In this document: piece after piece, positions 49,895 through 58,264 of the stretch
Position numbering within the stretch: the first letter of the stretch is position 1
Layout: each line of letters starts with the position of its first letter
DNA from: Aliagarivorans taiwanensis DSM 22990
GTDB lineage: Bacteria; Pseudomonadota; Gammaproteobacteria; Enterobacterales; Celerinatantimonadaceae
Length of the DNA: 64,000 nucleotides
Reading direction: 5' to 3'
Assembly: GCF_000429505.1 (NCBI RefSeq)
Contig: NZ_AUBZ01000005.1
Location: forward strand, 99,129-163,128
Notes under the pieces: model-generated
What the model was told of the DNA's origin: nothing
What the model saw: only the letters and a program-made list of their open reading frames with translations
Databases searched by the model: none
Made by a program: the position numbers and the translations under genes

Positions 49895-50563
49895 ATGGCA
49901 ACGCAAGCGGTTTTGTTTGACCTCGATGGCACCCTGCTCGACACCGCGCCGGATATGCGCGATGCCGCCAATGCGGTGCTCTGCTCACTCGGTTATCCGG
50001 TGATTTCCATGGAGACCGCCCGCCAGTACAGCTCAGATGGCTCACTTGGCCTGCTGCAGCAAGGGCTAGGTGACGACTACTCACGGTTTGCAGCAAGCGA
50101 GCTGCGCCAGCACTTCCTCGACGCCTATCAACTGCAGCTAAATCGTGCCACTCGCTTGTTCCCCGGTATTGAGCACTGCCTGAACTGGCTGATAGCGATG
50201 GGGATCCCTTGGGGCGTTGTGACCAACAAACCTGCCCGCCCGACCCATGCACTGCTGACCGATTTTGCCATCTTTAAGCAGGCTGCGGTGGTGATTGCTG
50301 GCGATACCTTAGATAAACGCAAGCCCCACCCCAAACCGCTGCTACATGCCGCCGAGCAGATCGGCGTGGCACCCTCGGCCTGCAGTTACTTTGGCGACGC
50401 CGAGCGTGATATCCAGGCCGCGAATGCGGCTGGCATGACATCGGTGGTGGCACTGTGGGGATATTTGCGCGAAGACAGCGGGGTTAACGACTGGCAAGCT
50501 CACCATCAGTGCGCGACAAGTGAGCAGTTAAGTCATTGGATTGAACAAACTTTAACACTTTAA
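49895..50563 (+). CDS. HAD-family phosphatase (phosphoglycolate / MurNAc-6-phosphate phosphatase-like)
   Basis: Haloacid-dehalogenase fold hydrolase of 222 residues. Motif I is LFDLDGTLLDT (D9, D11), the cap covers about 18-85, motif II is WGVVTNKPA, and motif III/IV is RKPHPKPL ... YFGDAERDI. The likely substrates are phosphoglycolate (Gph) or MurNAc-6-phosphate (MupP of Pseudomonas, which also sits next to ubiG); sequence alone does not separate them. It lies 75 bases after ubiG in the same direction and is probably cotranscribed. Confidence 0.85.
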   Translation: MATQAVLFDLDGTLLDTAPDMRDAANAVLCSLGYPVISMETARQYSSDGSLGLLQQGLGDDYSRFAASELRQHFLDAYQLQLNRATRLFPGIEHCLNWLIAMGIPWGVVTNKPARPTHALLTDFAIFKQAAVVIAGDTLDKRKPHPKPLLHAAEQIGVAPSACSYFGDAERDIQAANAAGMTSVVALWGYLREDSGVNDWQAHHQCATSEQLSHWIEQTLTL

Positions 50564-50660
50564 CGACAGCCGTGAATTTTTGATAAAAAATTTAGCTTTC
50601 GTGATCGCTCCCTAAATTTGACCCACGTCAATTTGCAGCTCCCGCGTCGCCCAAGGAGCC

Positions 50661-50684
50661 ATTGGTTAGCGAACACTAACCAAT
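50661..50684. repeat. Perfect inverted repeat between the phosphatase gene and nrdA
   Basis: ATTGGTTAG and CTAACCAAT (9 bp each) flank a 6-base spacer. It could be an operator or the stem of a terminator for the ubiG-phosphatase transcript, but the run after it is TAAATTTAT, not a T tract. Confidence 0.55.
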
Positions 50685-50700
50685 TAAATTTATCCTCCAG

Positions 50701-50709
50701 TTATACACA
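50701..50709 (+). promoter_or_regulatory. DnaA box upstream of nrdA
   Basis: TTATACACA fits the DnaA box consensus TTATNCACA exactly. E. coli nrdAB also has DnaA boxes in its promoter, coupling dNTP synthesis to replication, so the location 142 bases before the nrdA ATG supports a functional role. One nine-base match is weak statistics on its own. Confidence 0.55.
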
Positions 50710-50731
50710 GATTTCACACCGCGGCATCCCC

Positions 50732-50760
50732 TTGCTAAAGACGCCAAACCTCATTATCTT
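50732..50760 (+). promoter_or_regulatory. Candidate sigma-70 promoter of nrdA
   Basis: TTGCTA (50732-50737) and TATCTT (50755-50760) are separated by 17 bases, each matching 4 of 6 consensus positions. The predicted start near 50767 lies between the two NrdR boxes, so bound NrdR would cover it. This agreement is why I keep a moderate promoter. Confidence 0.4.
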
Positions 50761-50795
50761 GTATTCAGAAATGAAAAAAACACTATATGTTGTGG
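50749..50795 (+). promoter_or_regulatory. NrdR box pair
   Basis: The right box, ACACTATATGTTGTGG (50780-50795), is a near-consensus NrdR site. A weaker one, CCTCATTATCTTGTAT (50749-50764), lies exactly 31 bases upstream, the three-helical-turn spacing of NrdR pairs. NrdR represses ribonucleotide reductase genes when dATP is high. The left box overlaps the predicted -10. Confidence 0.7.
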
Positions 50796-50817
50796 GTCGC
50801 TTATCAGTGACCCACAA
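50790..50817 (+). repeat. Inverted repeat in the nrdA leader
   Basis: TTGTGGGTC and GACCCACAA (9 bp) pair around a 10-base loop. The left arm overlaps the right NrdR box and the structure ends 25 bases before the nrdA ATG, so it would form in the mRNA leader or act as an operator. Confidence 0.7.
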
Positions 50818-50842
50818 TTCGTAAGGATATTCAGGACACTCC

Positions 50843-53131
50843 ATGAACGACAATCTGCTAGTCACCAAGCGTAACGGTCAAAAGGAAGCCATCGACCTCG
50901 ATAAAATCCACCGAGTCATCTCCTGGGCTGCTGAAGGGCTCGACAAGGTTTCGGTATCTCAGGTCGAACTCAAGTCTCACATCCAGTTCTATGAAGGCAT
51001 TGCCACTAAAGACATCCACGAGACCATTATCAAGGCCGCCGCTGACCTTATCTCTCAGGAAACCCCAGACTACCAATATCTGGCCGCGCGACTAGCCGTA
51101 TTCCACCTACGTAAAAAGGCCTATGGCCAGTTTGAGCCACCGACGCTCTACGATCATGTGGTGAAGCAGTGTGAAGCAGGCCGCTACGACATGCACCTGC
51201 TCAAAGACTACACCCCGGAAGAGTTCGCTCAGATGGACGAGTTTATCGACCACTGGCGCGATATGAACTTCTCTTACGCAGCAGTGAAACAGCTGGAAGG
51301 TAAATACTTGGTGCAAAACCGAGTGACCGGCGAAGTGTTCGAGAGCGCTCAGTTCCTGTACATCCTGGTCGCCGCCTGTCTGTTCGCCCATTACGACAAG
51401 TCAGTGCGCCTTGACTACATCCGCCGCTTCTACGATGCCACCTCGCTGTTTAAGATCTCATTGCCAACGCCGATTATGTCGGGCGTGCGCACCCCAACTC
51501 GCCAGTTCAGCTCCTGTGTACTGATTGAGTGTGGTGACAGCCTGGATTCTATCAACGCCACCGCGTCAAGCATCGTGACCTACGTAAGCCAACGCGCCGG
51601 TATCGGCATTAACGCCGGTCGTATCCGTGCGCTGGGTAGCGAGATCCGTGGCGGTGAAGCCTTCCACACCGGCTGTATACCTTTCTATAAGTACTTCCAG
51701 ACCGCGGTGAAATGCTGCTCACAAGGCGGGGTACGTGGCGGCGCAGCCACCCTGTTCTACCCGTTCTGGCATTTGGAAGTGGAATCACTGATGGTGCTTA
51801 AGAACAACCGCGGCGTTGAAGACAACCGAGTTCGTCATATGGACTATGGCGTACAGCTAAACCGCCTGATGTACCTACGCTTGGTTGAAGGCGGCGACAT
51901 TACCCTGTTCTCGCCAAGTGACGTACCGGGCCTGTACGATGCCTTCTTTGAAGACCAAGACGAGTTCGAGCGCCTGTACAAGCTCTATGAGCAAGACAGC
52001 AGCATTCGCCAGCAGAAGGTGAAAGCGGTTGAGCTGTTCTCGCTACTGATGCAAGAGCGCGCCTCCACCGGCCGTATCTACATCCAGAACGTGGACCACT
52101 GTAATACCCGCAGTGCCTTTGATGCCAAGCAAGCGGCAGTGCGCCAGTCGAACTTGTGTATGGAGATCACCCTGCCAACCAAGCCGCTGGAGCACGTGCA
52201 TGATGAAAACGGTGAGATTGCCCTGTGTACCCTAAGCGCCTTTAACCTGGGCGCGCTGGAGTCTCTGGATGAACTGGAAGAGCTTAGCGAGCTGGCCGTA
52301 CGCGCCCTCGACAGCCTGCTCGATTACCAAGACTACCCAGTACTGGCGGCGAAGAAAGGCTCCGATGCCCGCCGCACCTTGGGCATAGGCGTGATTAACT
52401 ACGCCTACTACTTGGCGAAGAACGGCGTGCGCTACAGCGATGGCAGCGCCAATGGCCTGACTCACCGCACCTTTGAAGCGATTCAGTACTACCTATTGAA
52501 GGCTTCAATGAATCTGGCCAAAGAGCAAGGCGCTTGTCCGCTGTTCAATGAGACCAACTATGCCAAGGGCCTGATGCCTATCGATACCTACAAACGCTCG
52601 CTAGATAAGATCTGTGATGAGCCATTGCATCTGGACTGGGACGGCCTGCGTAAAGAGATTATGCAACACGGTTTGCGGAACTCGACCCTGTCGGCACTGA
52701 TGCCATCAGAGACCTCGAGTCAGATCTCCAATGCCACCAACGGCATTGAGCCTCCGCGCGGTTACGTGAGCGTAAAAGCCAGTAAAGACGGCATTATGAA
52801 ACAGGTGGTGCCAGAGTTTGACCGCCTGCATAACAACTATGAGCTGCTGTGGGATATCCCCAACAACGATGGCTACCTGCAGCTGGTTGGCGTTATGCAG
52901 AAGTTTGTCGACCAAAGTATTTCAGCCAACACCAACTACGATCCGGCGCGCTTTGCCGACGGCAAGGTACCGATGAAGCAACTGATTGGCGACCTGCTAA
53001 CCGCCTATCGCTACGGTGTGAAGACGCTGTATTACCATAACACCCGTGATGGCGCGAAAGACCAGCACGAATTGGCCAACAAGCCAGAACCAGAAGATGA
53101 CGACTGCGCCGGTGGCGCCTGCAAAATCTAG
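50843..53131 (+). CDS. nrdA: Class Ia ribonucleotide reductase alpha subunit
   Basis: Reduces ribonucleotides to deoxyribonucleotides. An N-terminal ATP cone (about 5-95) gives dATP feedback; the active-site cysteines are in RQFSSCVLIECG, NLCMEITLPTK and ALCTLSAFNLGA, and the substrate block GIGINAGRIRALGSEIRGGEAFHTG is present in part. The C-terminal redox pair is in DDDCAGGACKI. Its 762 residues match E. coli (761). AGGA precedes the ATG by seven bases, and nrdB follows after 34 bases. Confidence 0.98.
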   Translation: MNDNLLVTKRNGQKEAIDLDKIHRVISWAAEGLDKVSVSQVELKSHIQFYEGIATKDIHETIIKAAADLISQETPDYQYLAARLAVFHLRKKAYGQFEPPTLYDHVVKQCEAGRYDMHLLKDYTPEEFAQMDEFIDHWRDMNFSYAAVKQLEGKYLVQNRVTGEVFESAQFLYILVAACLFAHYDKSVRLDYIRRFYDATSLFKISLPTPIMSGVRTPTRQFSSCVLIECGDSLDSINATASSIVTYVSQRAGIGINAGRIRALGSEIRGGEAFHTGCIPFYKYFQTAVKCCSQGGVRGGAATLFYPFWHLEVESLMVLKNNRGVEDNRVRHMDYGVQLNRLMYLRLVEGGDITLFSPSDVPGLYDAFFEDQDEFERLYKLYEQDSSIRQQKVKAVELFSLLMQERASTGRIYIQNVDHCNTRSAFDAKQAAVRQSNLCMEITLPTKPLEHVHDENGEIALCTLSAFNLGALESLDELEELSELAVRALDSLLDYQDYPVLAAKKGSDARRTLGIGVINYAYYLAKNGVRYSDGSANGLTHRTFEAIQYYLLKASMNLAKEQGACPLFNETNYAKGLMPIDTYKRSLDKICDEPLHLDWDGLRKEIMQHGLRNSTLSALMPSETSSQISNATNGIEPPRGYVSVKASKDGIMKQVVPEFDRLHNNYELLWDIPNNDGYLQLVGVMQKFVDQSISANTNYDPARFADGKVPMKQLIGDLLTAYRYGVKTLYYHNTRDGAKDQHELANKPEPEDDDCAGGACKI

Positions 53132-53165
53132 GCAACTGAGAACCGAGAATAACTAGGACGCAAGC

Positions 53166-54296
53166 ATGAGCTATTCAATTTTTACCCAACAAGCGAATGA
53201 CGCCACCAAAGAGCCGATGTTCTTCGGCCAGCCGGTTAACGTTGCCCGTTACGATGTTCAGCGCCACGAGATCTTCGAGAAGCTGATTGAGAAACAACTG
53301 TCGTTCTTCTGGCGCCCAGAAGAGGTGGATGTAAGCCGCGATCGCATCGACTTCAACGCCCTGCCCGCCCACGAGCAGCATATCTTCTTGAGTAACCTCA
53401 AGTACCAAACCCTGCTCGACAGCATTCAGGGCCGCTCGCCCAACGTCGCGCTGCTGCCATTGGTCTCCTTGCCGGAGCTGGAAACTTGGATTGAAACCTG
53501 GGCCTTTAGCGAAACCATTCACTCGCGCTCTTACACCCACATTATCCGCAATGTGATGAACAACCCTTCCGAGGTGTTCGACGACATTCTGGAGAATGAA
53601 GAAATCATCAAGCGCGCCAATGATATTGCCGGTTACTACGATGATCTCATCCAACACACCTCGCTGTACCACCTGTATGGCGAAGGCGAGCATGTGGTCG
53701 ATGGCGAAACCATTAGCGTGACCAAGCGCGAGCTGAAAAAGAAGCTCTACCTGTGCCTGATGTCGGTGAACGTACTGGAAGCTATCCGCTTTTATGTTAG
53801 CTTCGCCTGCTCGTTTGCCTTTGCCGAGCGTGAGCTGATGGAAGGTAACGCCAAAATCATCAAGCTGATCGCCCGTGACGAAGCGCTGCACCTCAGTGGC
53901 ACCCAACACATGCTCAACCTAATGCGCGAAGGCAAAGACGACCCAGAGATGGCCGAGATTGCCAAAGAGTGTGAGGTTGATGCGTGGCGCCTGTTTACCG
54001 ACGCCGCCGAGCAAGAAAAACAGTGGGCCAAGTACCTGTTCAAAGACGGCTCAATGATTGGCCTGAACGAAGAGATCCTGTGCCAGTACGTGGAGTACAT
54101 CACCAACCAACGTATGCAAGCGGTTGGCCTGCACCCATGCTTTGAAGAGCGCTCTAATCCGATCCCATGGATTAATGCCTGGCTGGTATCCGACAACGTG
54201 CAGGTTGCACCGCAAGAAGCCGAGATCAGCTCTTACCTGGTCGGTCAGATCGACGCAGCCATCGCCGCCGATGATTTCGAAGATTTCGAGCTGTAA
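53166..54296 (+). CDS. nrdB: Class Ia ribonucleotide reductase beta subunit
   Basis: Carries the diiron-tyrosyl radical. The metal and radical region is [32 protein letters not shown] in part, and the second EXXH motif lies in [15 protein letters not shown]. It ends with the flexible acidic tail ADDFEDFEL that docks into NrdA. Its 376 residues match E. coli. The TAA stop shares an A with the yfaE ATG. Confidence 0.98.
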   Translation: MSYSIFTQQANDATKEPMFFGQPVNVARYDVQRHEIFEKLIEKQLSFFWRPEEVDVSRDRIDFNALPAHEQHIFLSNLKYQTLLDSIQGRSPNVALLPLVSLPELETWIETWAFSETIHSRSYTHIIRNVMNNPSEVFDDILENEEIIKRANDIAGYYDDLIQHTSLYHLYGEGEHVVDGETISVTKRELKKKLYLCLMSVNVLEAIRFYVSFACSFAFAERELMEGNAKIIKLIARDEALHLSGTQHMLNLMREGKDDPEMAEIAKECEVDAWRLFTDAAEQEKQWAKYLFKDGSMIGLNEEILCQYVEYITNQRMQAVGLHPCFEERSNPIPWINAWLVSDNVQVAPQEAEISSYLVGQIDAAIAADDFEDFEL

Positions 54297-54589
54297 TGAG
54301 CAAACGCACTGAAGGCCGCGTGATTGCCGGAGGTATTGAGGTCGTGGTGGATGCCCACCACGACAGCATCCTCAGCGCCCTCGAAGAAGCCGGCTTTGCC
54401 CCCGAATACCATTGCCGGGAAGGTGTCTGTGGCGCCTGCCGCTGCACCCTCGAATCCGGCGAAGTAGAGTACCAGCAAACGCCGCTGGCCAATGTGCCGC
54501 CCGGTCAGGTGCTCAGCTGCTGTAGCCGCCCTAAAGGCACCGTGACCCTCAAAGAGCGCCCACCGCTAAAACCGCGTATCGCCTCCTGA
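54296..54589 (+). CDS. yfaE: 2Fe-2S ferredoxin YfaE, diferric-tyrosyl radical maintenance
   Basis: Plant-type ferredoxin that supplies electrons to restore the NrdB radical cofactor. Cluster ligands C40, C45 and C48 lie in YHCREGVCGACRCTLESG, with the fourth in LSCCSRP (C75 or C76). At 97 residues it matches E. coli YfaE (84) with a slightly longer tail. It overlaps the nrdB stop by one base, showing a nrdA-nrdB-yfaE operon. Confidence 0.94.
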   Translation: MSKRTEGRVIAGGIEVVVDAHHDSILSALEEAGFAPEYHCREGVCGACRCTLESGEVEYQQTPLANVPPGQVLSCCSRPKGTVTLKERPPLKPRIAS

Positions 54590-54672
54590 ACTGCGATTTA
54601 CTTGAGCCAGACTTAAGTTTTTAATGATTCGACAGATATACTAGGCATACCTTTGGCAACCACTCTCGTTTC

Positions 54673-55518
54673 ATGACTCGTTCGATTACTGCTGTTACCA
54701 CCGGCGTGCTATTACTGTGCTGCTCTGTTGCGGCCTATGCCTGGTTTAGTAAATCCAACAACTTCACCGAGCCACAGATCTGCCGCGCCACCATCGCCAC
54801 TGCCAGCTATGTGCGCCAGCTGGGCGAAGTCACCGCAGTGAACGCCGATCAAGGCCTCTACCAAATCGACAACCAAGGGGCGAGCCGTCAAGTTACTTGT
54901 AGCATCTCTGAGCTAAGCGTTTATCTCGACCAACAATCCAGTTGGCAGTATCGGGTGGAGCGCGGGCAACTACAGATCATTGAGGTCAAGCCCAACCTGC
55001 CGCTGCGGGTGCGCCAGTTTAATGAAGCCCAGTTAACCCACCCCAAGGTAAGCCTCTCCCAGCACAATCTGCCCAACGCCTTTTTGGAGATGTTTGGTGA
55101 AGGATACGACACCGATCAACTGGTGCAACACAGCGTAGCCCTGCTCAAAGCGAACCATATCTGTGGTGAACTGGACGAGCTGCAGCTACTTGAAGAGAGC
55201 GAGCAAAGCGATGCCGATTTCCGCGCCCAAGCGCGTCTGCTACAGCCATACGTACTGCATATCGTGCAAACCAGCGATATCCCTACCGAGATGAGTATGG
55301 AAGTGCGCCAACAGATCAATCGTTTCGCTCAGGATTATCACGAAAACACACCACGAATATTGGAGTGGCTTAGCCAAAGCGAGTCGGCCATGCCGCTGGA
55401 TCAACGCTTGCTAGCGTTCCATTTAGGCGATCTCGCAAAAGAGAATCGTCAACTACGCTTGCCAAACACGTGTCAAGAAGTCGTGTTACAATCAAAAGAA
55501 CTTGGACAAACTTTGTAG
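54673..55518 (+). CDS. Predicted exported protein of unknown function
   Basis: I do not recognise a family. The 281-residue product has a signal peptide (about 1-23, ending AAYA), no lipobox, and four cysteines in the mature part (C37, C76, C164, C267), enough for two disulfides in the periplasm. The C-terminal half is helical and Gln/Glu/Leu-rich. It is 83 bases after yfaE; TATACT at about 54634 could be a -10 but no good -35 fits. The next gene is the DUF3802-like one, so the two may form a unit. Confidence 0.8.
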   Translation: MTRSITAVTTGVLLLCCSVAAYAWFSKSNNFTEPQICRATIATASYVRQLGEVTAVNADQGLYQIDNQGASRQVTCSISELSVYLDQQSSWQYRVERGQLQIIEVKPNLPLRVRQFNEAQLTHPKVSLSQHNLPNAFLEMFGEGYDTDQLVQHSVALLKANHICGELDELQLLEESEQSDADFRAQARLLQPYVLHIVQTSDIPTEMSMEVRQQINRFAQDYHENTPRILEWLSQSESAMPLDQRLLAFHLGDLAKENRQLRLPNTCQEVVLQSKELGQTL

Positions 55519-55584
55519 ATTTATCTACTAAATATCAGCTAAAGTACTGATTGATAGCATTATAATGATAAGGGAGAACGGTAA

Positions 55585-55935
55585 ATGGTCACTGACAGCG
55601 ATGGTTACGTAGACCTTATTAACTTTTTAGCAGATAACTTGGCCATATTTGAGAAGACCCAGCCGCATCAGAATCCGTTGACGGTGTGTGACTATGTCTC
55701 GGAAAAGCTCTCAGAGAGCGTGATGCTGGTGTGCCGTCAACACGAACACCTTGAAAGCGACCATCGCTTTATCGTTATCCGCGAGATCGACGCCATTGTG
55801 AATGATTTGGAACAGGTGTTATCCAGCGTGTGGATGAAGAGCCCCACCCAGCAACAGCAGCAGTTTATCGATGAGTTTGTCGGCCTTATCAAGAACATGT
55901 TCGACAACGAACTCATCGCTCTCGACCCTATCTAA
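55585..55935 (+). CDS. Small conserved protein, DUF3802-like
   Basis: A 116-residue, all-helical, acidic cytoplasmic protein beginning MVTDSDGYVDLINFLADNLAIFE. Its start resembles the DUF3802 family known to me from Shewanella and Vibrio; the family assignment is by memory and the function is unknown. A good ribosome site (AGGGAGAA) precedes it, and a TATAAT hexamer (55561-55566) lies 18 bases before the ATG, too close to be its promoter unless the leader is very short. It is convergent with metR. Confidence 0.75.
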   Translation: MVTDSDGYVDLINFLADNLAIFEKTQPHQNPLTVCDYVSEKLSESVMLVCRQHEHLESDHRFIVIREIDAIVNDLEQVLSSVWMKSPTQQQQQFIDEFVGLIKNMFDNELIALDPI

Positions 55936-55968
55936 GCTTCACCTTTAAAGCAACGCATAGTCTCCCGC

Positions 55969-56889
55969 TCACTCGCTGAGCGGCCGGATCCCCTGCAACA
56001 AGTTAAAACAACTGTCTTTGGCGATTTGCAAGAAGGCCCCAATGTAGGGACTCTCGGCATCATCGCTACGCACCGCAGCATATAGCCCCTGCCACAGTTC
56101 CTGCTCGCCCAGCGATTTAACCGCCACGTAGCCCTTGGCCTGATAGTCTACCAACGCCCAATTAGGCAGCACCGCCACCCCGCGCCCACTGGCCACCAAC
56201 TGCATCATAACCAATGTCATATCCACATGACGGATCGCCTTAGGCTTAATCCCTGCCGGGCCTAAAAACAGCTGAAAGACATCCAGTCGCTCACTGTCTA
56301 CGGGGTAAGAAATCAGCGTTTCGTTGGCTAAATCGGCCGGCTCAATCACCGGTTTATCGGCTAGAGGATGGTCCGGCGCTAACGCCAACATCGGCATATA
56401 GCTAAACAACGGCTGGTACTGGATGCCCTCGAGCTGATCGCAGGTTGAGGTAATCACCAGATCTAACTCGCCGGCCTGCAGCTCGGGTAGAGGCTCGAAG
56501 CTAAAGCCAGAGCTAAAGTCCAGCTCCACGTCGGGCCACAGCGCGCGGTATTGGTCGATGGCGGGCATCAACCAGTTGAAGCAGCTGTGGCACTCTAGCG
56601 CCAGATAAAGCCGCCCCGCCTCACCGCCCACCAGGCGGCGCAACTCAGCCTCGGTTTGCTGCACCTGTGCCAGTACTGAATCAGCCAACTCCAACACGCG
56701 CAGCCCTGCCATGGTAAAGCGCAGCGGCTTGGTCTTACGGACAAACAGCTTTGCCCCGACACGACTTTCCAACTCTTTGATTTGATGAGATAAAGCAGAT
56801 TGAGTCATGCACAGGCGCTGAGCCGCTTCGCTAAGCGAGCCCCCCTCGCGCAAGGCGCGCACACTATGTAGATGTTTAAGTTCGAGCAT
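55969..56889 (-). CDS. metR: LysR-family regulator MetR
   Basis: Homocysteine-responsive activator of methionine genes (metE, metH, glyA in E. coli). The N-terminal helix-turn-helix is SLSEAAQRLCMTQSALSHQIKELE (about 17-40), followed by FVRKTKPLRFTMAG; the effector domain has LECHSCFNWLMPAIDQY and LISYPVDSERLDVFQ, closely matching E. coli MetR (317). Its usual target metE is not adjacent; the divergent neighbour here is alaA, 140 bases away, in which no clear MetR site (TGAA-N5-TTCA) was seen. Confidence 0.92.
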   Translation of the reverse strand: MLELKHLHSVRALREGGSLSEAAQRLCMTQSALSHQIKELESRVGAKLFVRKTKPLRFTMAGLRVLELADSVLAQVQQTEAELRRLVGGEAGRLYLALECHSCFNWLMPAIDQYRALWPDVELDFSSGFSFEPLPELQAGELDLVITSTCDQLEGIQYQPLFSYMPMLALAPDHPLADKPVIEPADLANETLISYPVDSERLDVFQLFLGPAGIKPKAIRHVDMTLVMMQLVASGRGVAVLPNWALVDYQAKGYVAVKSLGEQELWQGLYAAVRSDDAESPYIGAFLQIAKDSCFNLLQGIRPLSE

Positions 56890-57029
56890 CCTGACTCAAC
56901 CCCTTGTGACACTAGGCGCTCTAGCATGTAGACCAAGCACCAAGAAAAAACGCTGCAAGCGCTTGTGCGGCTTGCATGAAATCCTAAAACAGCGCTTAAT
57001 AGTGCAATAACTAAGGATCAAATAACAAC

Positions 57030-58253
57030 ATGCAACATATTGAAAAATCTCACAAGCTAGACAATGTCTGCTACGACATTCGGGGACCGGTGCTCAAGCA
57101 AGCCCGCCGCCTCGAAGAAGAAGGCCACCGGGTACTCAAACTCAATATCGGCAACCCCGCCCCATTCGGCTTTGAAGCGCCGGATGAAATTCTGGTAGAC
57201 GTAATCCATAACTTGCCAACCGCCCAAGGCTACTGCGACTCCAAGGGCCTGTTCTCCGCGCGTAAAGCGGTCATGCATCACTACCAGTTGCATGGCCTGC
57301 GCAGCGTAACGCTGGATGACATCTATTTGGGTAACGGCGTGAGCGAGCTGATCGTGATGGCGATGCAGGCCCTGCTGAATAACGGCGACGAGATGCTGAT
57401 CCCCTCTCCGGACTATCCACTGTGGACCGCCGCAGCCACCCTGGCCGGCGGCAAGCCGGTTCACTACGTGTGTGATGAGCAAAGCGACTGGTTCCCGGAT
57501 ATTGAAGATATTCGCAGCAAGATCACCCCAAGAACCAAGGGCTTGGTGATCATCAACCCGAACAACCCCACCGGCTCGGTGTATAGCCGTGAGATTTTGC
57601 TGGAGCTGGTCGAGTTGGCCCGTCAGCACAACCTGATCCTGTTTGCCGATGAGATCTACTCCAAGGTCATCTACGACGAGGCGCAGCACATCCCGCTATC
57701 GACCCTGTCGGACGACGTACTCACCGTTACTTTTAACGGCCTGTCCAAAGCCTACCGAGTATGTGGATTCCGCTCCGGCTGGATGGTGGTCTCCGGGCCC
57801 AAGCAGCGCGCCAGCGACTACATAGACGGCCTCGATATGCTGGCCTCAATGCGCCTTTGTGCCAACGTGCCAGTGCAGCATGCCATTCAAACCGCGCTAG
57901 GTGGCTATCAAAGCATCAACGAGCTGATCGTTCCCGGCGGACGACTGCATGAGCAGCGCCTCAAGGCTTGGCAGCTACTCAATGACATCCCCGGGGTGAG
58001 CTGCGTGAAGCCGCGCGGTGCGATGTACCTGTTCCCCAAGCTGGATGTGAAGAAGTTTAACATCCAAGACGACCAGCAGTTCGCCCTCGATCTGCTGCAG
58101 CAAGAGAAGATCTTGGTGGTACAAGGCACCGGCTTTAACTGGCACAAGCCCGATCACTTCCGGATCGTGTTCCTGCCACGCGAGCAGGAGCTGACCGACG
58201 CCATCACCCGAATTGGCACCTTCCTCGAAGGATATCGCCAGGGCAGTAACTAG
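57030..58253 (+). CDS. alaA: Glutamate-pyruvate aminotransferase AlaA
   Basis: PLP-dependent aminotransferase making alanine. Its N-terminus ([38 protein letters not shown]) is nearly that of E. coli AlaA (YfbQ); the PLP lysine is in [19 protein letters not shown], with the substrate Asp/Asn in [12 protein letters not shown]. Its 407 residues match (405). AAGGA precedes the ATG, and the dGTPase gene follows after 11 bases. Confidence 0.95.
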   Translation: MQHIEKSHKLDNVCYDIRGPVLKQARRLEEEGHRVLKLNIGNPAPFGFEAPDEILVDVIHNLPTAQGYCDSKGLFSARKAVMHHYQLHGLRSVTLDDIYLGNGVSELIVMAMQALLNNGDEMLIPSPDYPLWTAAATLAGGKPVHYVCDEQSDWFPDIEDIRSKITPRTKGLVIINPNNPTGSVYSREILLELVELARQHNLILFADEIYSKVIYDEAQHIPLSTLSDDVLTVTFNGLSKAYRVCGFRSGWMVVSGPKQRASDYIDGLDMLASMRLCANVPVQHAIQTALGGYQSINELIVPGGRLHEQRLKAWQLLNDIPGVSCVKPRGAMYLFPKLDVKKFNIQDDQQFALDLLQQEKILVVQGTGFNWHKPDHFRIVFLPREQELTDAITRIGTFLEGYRQGSN

Positions 58254-58264
58254 CGGAGACATGC

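Noticed and set aside
55965..55983. Palindrome CCGCTCA/TGAGCGG over the metR stop as a terminator
   Set aside because: It lies in the metR coding end, has no T run, and is not needed to explain either convergent gene.
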